This document shows, piece by piece, positions 23,101-29,051 of a DNA stretch of 29,051 bases. Each line of letters starts with the position of its first letter. Position 1 is the stretch's first letter. Where the stretch lies: assembly GCA_009103225.1 (NCBI GenBank), contig RHPI01001428.1, positions 184,158 to 213,208 on the forward strand. Direction: 5' to 3'. The DNA is from Chlorokybus atmophyticus (Eukaryota; Streptophyta; Chlorokybophyceae; Chlorokybales; Chlorokybaceae). The translations under genes and the position numbers were made by a program. Below the pieces are notes generated by a model. It did not search any database, was not told the DNA's origin, and saw only the letters and a list, made by a program, of their open reading frames with translations.

Positions 23101-24891
23101 CATGGCCAACCGCTTCAGTGGCGTAGACCAGTTCACACAACGCAAGCAGGCGCCCCGGCTGCCCCTCCCCATGCAGCTGAGCTTGATAGCACGCTAAGCT
23201 CCCTGCACAGCATGATCGACACCCTTTCCAAAGCTCGTGACAGCATCGATGCTGCTGCGCGGTGTGCATTCCGCGCAGCTGGGCTTGGTGCAGCAGAGCA
23301 GGTAACAGATTTTACAGCAGTTGCAGTTTCAGCACTGCACGCTTTCTGCAGTACAGCAGCTGTAAACTGGTGAGGGCAATTTGACAGCTTCGTTGTATGT
23401 TCCAGGTATTGCGTATGATATGCAAGCGTATGGAAAGGCAACCGAACGTTGAGAATCGACTTGCGCTCTTCTACCTTGTGGACTGCATCTCACAAACATG
23501 CAACACAAGAGGTAGTGCTTTGTTAACCTTTGCCTGCTTTGCACGCTTGTAGCTTCATTTCCAGTTAGCAACAAGCACTCATTCAGACACACAGGTGAGG
23601 AGGTATCCGTAGCAGTCAGGAAAGCGGTGTGCAAGCAGCTCGGTAGCATGTTGGCCTTTGTAGCACCACCAGGAAAGGTGGGACGTGAGAACCGCCGCCA
23701 ATGCACAAAGGTACGGGTTGCATTCAGGTCATATGCTTTGGCAAGCGCCATGCATGCACGCATAGGCTGTTATTGTTCTAAACTTGCCTTATGAGTGCCA
23801 TGTATGTGTATGTGCACAGATTTTGGCATTGTGGAAGGAGCGGACTGTGCTACCTGTATCTGAAATCAACCACCACTTGTCAGAGCTACAAAAACGAATA
23901 AGCGAGGACTCCTTGTCTTCTGCACCTGATCGTACACAGCAGCAGGCGCATACCAACAGTTTGCAGGGTGAAGATATGCTAAGCAACGAGTATGGCACGT
24001 GAGTGGCCAACTGCAGTTGAAGACATCAGCTTGTGCGCTTACAGTCCAGCCTGTCTGTACTCACCAGTCTCACCAGTCTCATGTTGTGCGCAGTTTCCAA
24101 GTACCTGGCTTGAGATTGGCTAGACTTGATGATGACCTGGACGGTCCAGATTCACCTTCACAGGCGCATGACCATCAGCCTGCTGCCCTCAACATTAGCT
24201 CTATGCCGCCTACCCAAACGCCATCACCTGAGCCAACGGCTAGATGTCTGGCGGCTGTTGATACAGAGGTCGAGATGGAAGTTGAAGGTGATGATGCACG
24301 CACAGATGACTCCACACCTGGTCAACTACACTCCCCTCCTCCGCTGCCGGATGCTGCACCTCCACCCTTGCCTCCCATGCCTGATGAGCCGCCTCCTCCA
24401 CCGCCTCCATTTCCCGACACGCATGCGCTGCACTGGCCACCTGGACAACCTGGCATGCAGTACCCACCACAGGCACAGCCCGTATCCGTGCAACCAGGCT
24501 TGTATCCGACAGGGGTGCAATTACCCCCCAGTCGTCTCATTCTTACTGGCAGGGTGCACGTGCTTCGTCCTCCAGCAGGGCACGTCCGGCCTATGATTTA
24601 TGCACAGCAGCCTCGCGCAAGTCTTGTACCGTCAGTTGGACACGCTGTTGCGCAGTTTCCAGCCCCTGTACAGGTCACACCAACAGGGCTCCGTCCTGTT
24701 CGACCCAGTAGGTGGCAACCGCTAGCGCCACCGCCAGGTCAGAACAGTTGTCTGCTCGCAAAGGGTCTGCCCAAGGTGTTCATGAACGTAAGATGTGACT
24801 ATTTGCTGCAGGTTACCCTCCAGGCTCAATCAGACCGCAACATCCACAAGACCATGCTCAATTGCAGGCAGCAACGGTGTTGCCAAAGTAA
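20109..24891 (+). CDS. HUA2-like protein: PWWP, two Tudor-like domains, RPR/CID
   Basis: Resembles plant HUA2/HULK proteins, nuclear factors that link chromatin to RNA polymerase II CTD and pre-mRNA processing. Exons: 20109-20344, 20736-20868, 21215-21289, 21419-22310, 22441-22528, 22617-23301, 23406-23511, 23595-23710, 23820-23998, 24094-24737 and 24812-24891; 1077 residues, all in phase. PWWP (about 34-95): WTVGKLCFAKVSGHPSWPARL. Two PDS5/MSH6-like Tudor domains (about 190-245, GRRLRFLDPESSTWCCGVF; about 288-340, GHRLRVYWADDKAWYTGRL with DDGEDEWVQL). RPR/CID (about 670-795): MICKRMERQPNVENRLALF and YLVDCIS. The C-terminus is acidic (VEMEVEGDD) then proline-rich, as in HUA2. The last exon is uncertain: a GTAAGC donor at 24888 overlaps the stop, so an alternative C-terminus further right is possible. 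Confidence 0.85.
21100..21186 (+). repeat. G-rich GTGGG/GGGTG tract in intron 2
   Basis: GT-rich sequence passing into many G runs of three or more, in the HUA2-like intron 2 just before the exon 3 acceptor. The G runs lie on the transcript strand, so an RNA or DNA G-quadruplex is possible. Confidence 0.8.
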
Positions 24892-25875
24892 GCAACAACC
24901 AGTTGCTCGTGTTCAGCAATTTGGTGTAACCATGCTTGGTGTCATGCGCACATGTATAGGGCATGCGCCTTGTAACTTACCTCAGTTTGTCGGCTACTGC
25001 TGGAGGCAAAGTACAGTGTTGCCCAAGGCAACCGACCCACCTGCAGCTGCTTATTGAGCACACGACGATACTGTAAGTCTTGCTTGGCGTCATCCTCATG
25101 TGCGTGCGCTCATCATCACCTGGTGTTGCTGTCTACATGCACGCAGTTTGCTCTGTTGCTTATGCCTTCGGCTACTTTCTGCTGAGAGCACCACATTGCA
25201 CCCAATGTCAGTGTATGTAATATGCCTCGGTCCAAGGTATGCCGTTGCAGCATGTCATTGGATTTGCTGTGCGCCAGGGTGTCCTTGCAAGTCCTGCTGT
25301 CAGTGCTCATTGTCTGCCGCTATGTTGTTGTTATCAAGTATTATCAAGTATTGCTCGCTATAACCATTGCTAGAGAGTCATTGCTATCGTACACTGGTCT
25401 GTGGCAGTGTGCTGCTGGTCTATCATGTGGTGCAACAGCTGACCTCAGCTAGTTGCACTGGCACTTGGTGATGGCTATTGCAATAGCCCTCTTGGTATGA
25501 TGCGATAGCCTCAACTGCCAGGTCGAAATGACCCATCCGCTGGTCTGCCGAAGTGCATGTTGATTTTTCCTTAGTATAATATGACTAGCAGGTTGTCACA
25601 ACACAATATGTTGTCGGTTGAGTCCTGTCAAGTTTGTGTGATGTGCAGCTATGGGTAATATGTGGCATTATGTCACTGTCACAATGCATGTAACCTGTGC
25701 AGCCACTGGTGGCCTTGATGTTGAGGCCCTTGAGTGCATGCAGCTTGTGGAATTCACCGAGCACATAGAATAGGTACAATGCTTTATACACGCCATGCTT
25801 AGTCCTCTGGACTCAACAAGCTACGCTTGTATACCAGGCTGTGCACCTTGACTGCGCAAATTGTGAATGCGCCGC
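24892..25875. other. Convergent intergenic region HUA2-like / SAM protein
   Basis: 3' region of both genes. TGTAA at 24971-24975 and 25072-25076 could serve the plus-strand gene. A tandem TATCAAGTAT pair lies at about 25333-25352. A reading frame from 24093 continues to 25057 past the proposed last donor, but the part after 24737 does not look coding. I see no gene in 25100-25870. Confidence 0.5.
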
Positions 25876-27871
25876 TTAATTGTCACCTCTACTCTTGCAA
25901 CCTGCAGGTGCACGTCCGATGTGGTGGTAAGCAATGGCCACAATTAGTGCGAGGCATGAGGGCAGCACTGAGGTAAGCAGGCAACTGAGGTAAGAACAGT
26001 GATACTGTCTGTGTGACTGCTGCAACACTGACAACTGCTGCTTAAGCTTGTGTACCTCCATGCGCAGCGCATCTTTTGCAGGCCCTCGGTCCAGGCTTTG
26101 TACACTTAGTGCATTCTGTAGATCACAGATAGATATCAGCAGATGCAGTGGCTAGCTGCTAACAAGCTGCGTTAGCAATGAATGGCCTGAAATGTACCTT
26201 GTGTAAACTTGTATTGGGTTGCTTGCTTGCTCTTAGTACCTCCACCTGCACAGCACCATCACAGTAGCCATCAGTAGCCAAGATCACAACTCTTACCAAC
26301 GCAAGGCAAGTTTTCTGGCTGCATACATGTCGCCGAAGGCGTGCGTCGAGATCTTGCAGTGCCTCCATCCGTTCGCTCTTGTTGCCATCCCAAGTGCGAG
26401 CCCGCAGCAAGCCCACTTGTGCACGCGCACCACTCCTGTCCAACAACACAAGCTCACTCTCAATACCACGACTAATTCCCGCGCACACGACGTCAACATG
26501 TTCTACGCACGTGCTGGCCTCAGCCTCCACAGCGCCTCCATTAACACTACGGCTTTGCGCCTCAGCATTGACTGGACTTCGCGCCCGACTCAATGTCCTC
26601 GTCAAGGTTAACGTCTTCGCATTTGTGCTGTGCGTGGGCGAGTACGCAGTGGACTGGCCCTCGCCCTCATCACTCTCCAGCTCCGCCCTGATATCGCTGC
26701 TGCTGGCCGTGTTGTACCTCGACAGCGAGGTGTTGTTGTCGTCATGGTACTCGATCTCGCCCTCATTGCTGGTGGTGGCTGTCTCAATGGAGAACCTCTC
26801 CTCGCGGAACTTGGGTGAGGGCGTGAAGAGCGGGTTGTTTGTAACGGAACGCCGTGCGAAACAATGATGGGAGTTGACATTAGGATCCTCATCATGGTTG
26901 CTCTGTGGTTGAGGAGGATGCACTCAGTGAGGCACGTATCATGTGGTTCCATACAAGAGGGATGCTTGAGACAAAGGCTGACACTGAAAAGCATGAATCC
27001 ATACACATGCTGCTGTTATATGCGCACACCAATGCTTAATAGCTGCTTCCACGCACGGACTACATTCTCTCACGGCAGTTGCATTTGCACTCCCTTGTAA
27101 CCTTATGCAAACCCAACACGAGCTGGGCCCACCACAATGCACAATACCAACCGTGCTTGTTGGTAAACACAATTCCGTCGCGCCTTGTTTGTACAATCTG
27201 CATACTTCATTGCTACGAACCAATGCGAACCCACCTGATACTCGAGTACTTTGAGCGGCGTGACCACGCGCACTTTGGCGCTGGGGCTCTCGGCTGCGCT
27301 CCCAACCCCTCCACCGGCCGCTCTCTTCCGGTCCTCCCTGCCAGTACCCGCACCCGCCACGACATCCCTGACTACTACTACTTCCCTGCCCACACCCTCG
27401 CCCACAACGACTACACCTCCGCCGCCGCTGATGCTACTGCTGCTGCTGCTGGCTAGCTTCTGCGCCAACTGCACCAGCCTGCGCTTGTGGCCTGGCAGAA
27501 TGAGCGTCTTGGTGAAGGCCTGACAGAGATAGATAACACAGTTAGGGGGCGGGGCGGGGGATCAGTGTTATACTACAGCAACTACCAACCTTCTTGACCT
27601 CAATTCCAACAACAACACGAGTAATATGATAGCAGCTACCACTGACCTCAATTTGGATAAGGTCTGCTGTGGAGAGTGCGGAGAGTGTGTCCTGGTCGTC
27701 ATATCCTGCAGCAATAAAGGCGGCAGCGTACTGAGGCAGCCCCGCGGCTGCCAGCCAGGCCGCCGCGGCACTCCGACCCTGCTTCTCCTCGTTGCTCTCC
27801 GCTCTCCCCCTCTCCTCCTCCGACTTCTCCGCCGCCCCCGCCGCCGCCTGCTTGGACCCCCGGCAACCCAT
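25876..27871 (-). CDS. SAM-domain protein with lipidated-type N-terminus and C-terminal membrane segment
   Basis: Unnamed family. Minus-strand exons: 27647-27871, 27590-27598 (9-nt microexon), 27235-27519, 26297-26902 and 25876-26115; 454 residues in phase. The start MGCRGSKQ has Gly2 and Cys3, the pattern of N-myristoylation plus palmitoylation. An acidic linker follows, then a sterile alpha motif domain: AAAWLAAAGLPQYAAAFIAAG, DLIQIE and LPGHKRRLVQLAQKL (about 35-110). Next come a Gly/Val-rich stretch, a Ser/Thr/Glu-rich disordered region (exon 4), then a probable coiled coil (KDALRMEVHKLKQQLSVLQQ). A hydrophobic segment (about 416-438, LLTSVLPSCLALIVAIA) and a 16-residue tail end the protein. 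SAM domains mediate protein-protein assembly; a membrane scaffold role is inference. The microexon and exon 5 are the least certain parts. Exon 1 could instead run on for 48 nt in frame to 27590. Confidence 0.7.
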
Positions 27872-27901
27872 CAGCGCACACGTGGCCGCGCAGGAGCAGG
27901 A

Positions 27902-27913
27902 GTTAACGTTAAC
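27902..27913. promoter_or_regulatory. Palindrome GTTAACGTTAAC
   Basis: Perfect 12-bp palindrome made of two GTTAAC units, about 30 bp upstream of the SAM-protein start codon and next to a (GA)n tract at 27915-27940. Possible factor-binding site in the 5' UTR or promoter; function unknown. Confidence 0.35.
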
Positions 27914-27946
27914 AGGAGAGAGAGAGCCAGAGAGAGAGACGGGACT

Positions 27947-27952
27947 CACGTG
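27947..27952. promoter_or_regulatory. G-box CACGTG
   Basis: CACGTG about 76 bp upstream of the SAM-protein start codon. This is the classic bZIP/bHLH site in plants, but any 6-mer occurs often by chance. Confidence 0.3.
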
Positions 27953-27989
27953 ATTTTGTCACACGGAAGGGAAGAAACGTGTAAGGAGT

Positions 27990-28019
27990 CCGGAAGTTTT
28001 CCAGTTGAGGAACTTCCGG
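27990..28019. promoter_or_regulatory. CCGGAAGTT inverted repeat upstream of SAM gene
   Basis: CCGGAAGTT at 27990-27998 and its exact reverse complement AACTTCCGG at 28011-28019 flank a 12-nt spacer. It lies in the putative promoter of the SAM-protein gene, or of an undetected divergent gene to the right. Could bind a dimeric factor or form a small hairpin. Confidence 0.45.
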
Positions 28020-28264
28020 CGGCAAACCCTGAGTGTGCTGTGGCGGAGGCGGCGGTGGGGTTGGTGTGGACGGCGTTTCTCGCCGTGCTCAACGTTGGCA
28101 GGGTATGCGCAGTACACAACGAGATTTGGGCAGCTGCCGGCTCAACGGTGCGTTGCTTGCTGTGTTCTAGAAGCTTATGCATTCTGGTTTCCTTGCATGA
28201 CTGCATGAAGTTGCTGGTCGGCACTTGGCTTGCTCTCCGCCTCCTGGTTCTCTGGTCGTCCTCC

Positions 28265-28399
28265 TCAATTCCCCCCATTTCTGCCTCCTCCTGCTGTGCT
28301 GACTCTTCCTGCCAACTTCAGCCGCACACTGGGCAGTGCCTGGCTGGCTTGCTTGAGCCAGAGACGCATGTTGTCCGCCGCCGCCGCCGCCGCCGCCAT
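28265..28399 (-). CDS. Doubtful small ORF or first exon with organelle-leader-like sequence
   Basis: Forty-four residues starting with a seven-Ala run, then NMRLWLKQASQALPSVRL, an amphipathic, Lys/Arg-containing stretch with no acidic residues after Asp9 that resembles a mitochondrial or plastid presequence. The style resembles the poly-Ala start of the ADC leader. The frame closes at 28265, and no convincing downstream exon is visible before the SAM-protein gene. It may be a chance product of the GCC repeat or the first exon of an unresolved gene. Confidence 0.2.
   Translation of the reverse strand: MAAAAAAADNMRLWLKQASQALPSVRLKLAGRVSTAGGGRNGGN
28376..28396. repeat. (CCG)n trinucleotide run
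   Basis: Seven or so uninterrupted CCG units. Similar runs occur at 2805-2823, 8934-8952, 19845-19864 and 20120-20135, so the genome appears rich in CCG/CGG trinucleotides near gene starts. Confidence 0.85.
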
Positions 28400-28460
28400 C
28401 CTGCCCTGTGCCGCAGCGACAGCCACCGCTCCCATCGCCGCCGCCGCGAACGCCGTCTGT

Positions 28461-28496
28461 CCGGGCGGCGCCGCCTGCCCGGGCGGCGCCGCCTGC
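28461..28496. repeat. Two exact tandem copies of an 18-bp GC-rich unit
   Basis: Copies at 28461-28478 and 28479-28496 are identical (unit CCGGGCGGCGCCGCCTGC). On the minus strand they could encode repeated AAPPGQ, but no gene is established there. Confidence 0.9.
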
Positions 28497-28751
28497 TTGA
28501 GCACCAGCCTGGCTCACCGAGCGCTCCTGTCCCACCCACCCTGGCGACAGCCACTACTCCTCGTCCTCTGCGGCATTCAGGTTGTTGGCGGTGTCCTTGT
28601 CGTTGTGCATGCGCGTTGGTGCTTGCTTGCATGTGTGCGGGCTTGTGTATGCGTGGGTCGGCGCAGGCCTGCCTACCTGTGCATAAGGAGTTCATTGGGA
28701 CACCATGCATAAACCATAGCAAACAAGAGACAGCGTGGGCAGGCAGTGAAG

Positions 28752-28823
28752 GAAACGGAATGTGACTACCAGGGGCCTCTCAGCCGTTGGGCTGAGAGGC
28801 CCCTGGTAGTCACATTCCGTTTC
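28752..28823. repeat. Perfect 34-bp-arm inverted repeat with 4-nt loop
   Basis: Left arm 28752-28785 and right arm 28790-28823 are exact reverse complements, separated by GTTG. The complementarity stops abruptly at both ends. RNA from either strand would form a mismatch-free 34-bp hairpin. No transposase, clear target-site duplication or gene is attached to it. Confidence 0.95.
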
Positions 28824-28891
28824 AACTATGCTTTCTGTGTGCAATGCGTGTGCTCGTGCGTATGTGTGCGCCAATGCGCATGCATGCGCGC

Positions 28892-29051
28892 CCCTCTCCC
28901 CCTCTCCCCCTCTCCCCTTCCCTCTCCCTCTCCCCCTCTCTCCCTCTCCCCCTCCCTCTCCCCCTCTCTCTCTCTCCTCCTCTCTCCCCCTCCCTCTCTC
29001 CCCCTCTCTCCCCCTCCCTCTCTCCCCCTCTCTCTCCCCCTCCCTCCCCCT
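28892..29051. repeat. CT-rich (CCCTCTCC-like) satellite
   Basis: Pure pyrimidine plus strand made of imperfect CCCTCTCC/CTCTCT units, continuing to the right edge. Homopurine-homopyrimidine DNA of this type can form triplex (H-DNA). No coding content. Confidence 0.95.

Noticed and set aside
25100-25870. Small ORFs in the HUA2-like/SAM intergenic interval
   Set aside because: Short, Cys-rich, overlapping in several frames, with no signal peptide or family features and no supported splice pattern.
28167-28535. Gly/Arg-rich minus-strand ORF
   Set aside because: Low-complexity translation of CCG and 18-bp repeats, no family resemblance.
27626-28765. 379-aa plus-strand ORF
   Set aside because: Antisense to the SAM-protein first exon and passes through CCG and GC-rich repeats; Arg/Leu/Pro-rich composition is that of a GC-repeat shadow frame.
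28752-28823. Hairpin as a bacterial-type transcription terminator
   Set aside because: The window is a eukaryotic nuclear locus, there is no U tract after the stem, and no gene ends there.
28892-29051. Pyrimidine repeat as a CRISPR array or telomere
   Set aside because: No constant repeat-spacer structure and the unit is not TTTAGGG; it is a simple CT satellite.

Overview
The window is nuclear DNA from a eukaryote of the green lineage, most likely a green alga. The evidence is a granule-bound starch synthase with a plastid-type leader, a plastid-type SpeA arginine decarboxylase, a HUA2-like PWWP/RPR protein family otherwise known from plants, many short GT-AG introns, copies of the plant-type telomere-like box AAACCCTA near promoters, and TGTAA motifs after stop codons (a poly(A) signal typical of green algae). 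I cannot name the genus. No rRNA, tRNA, CRISPR array, transposase or organelle gene was recognised. All gene models were assembled by hand from frame, homology recalled from the families, and GT-AG sites; no transcript data were available.

Layout, left to right: (1) GBSS, minus strand, 5' half only, running off the left edge (44-1946). (2) eIF2A, plus, 10 exons, complete at 584 aa (2850-6175). (3) RNF113A/CWC24 spliceosomal CCCH+RING protein, minus, 3 exons (7015-8694). (4) PRP22/DHX8 DEAH helicase, plus, a single 3.5-kb exon (9650-13150). (5) An unrecognised secreted Asn-glycosylation-rich protein, plus, 7 exons (13737-15850). (6) Arginine decarboxylase, minus, 10 exons (16351-19867). (7) HUA2-like PWWP-Tudor-Tudor-RPR protein, plus, 11 exons (20109-24891). 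(8) A SAM-domain protein with an MGC lipidation-type N-terminus and a predicted C-terminal membrane segment, minus, 5 exons (25876-27871). The right end (27.9-29.05 kb) holds a promoter-like stretch, a doubtful small reading frame, a perfect 34-bp-arm hairpin and a pyrimidine-rich satellite.

The genes form head-to-head pairs: GBSS/eIF2A, RNF113A/PRP22 and ADC/HUA2-like. The second pair joins two spliceosome factors. The third has only 241 bp between start codons and carries a telo-box and a palindromic TGACGT element. Convergent pairs separate them, with short 3' intervals. Most of the window is housekeeping. The most unusual items are the hairpin at 28752-28823, the Tudor-containing HUA2-like architecture, the doubly membrane-anchored SAM protein, a 48-nt intron bounded by an 11-bp direct repeat, and a 29-bp piece of eIF2A exon 2 copied into its intron 1.
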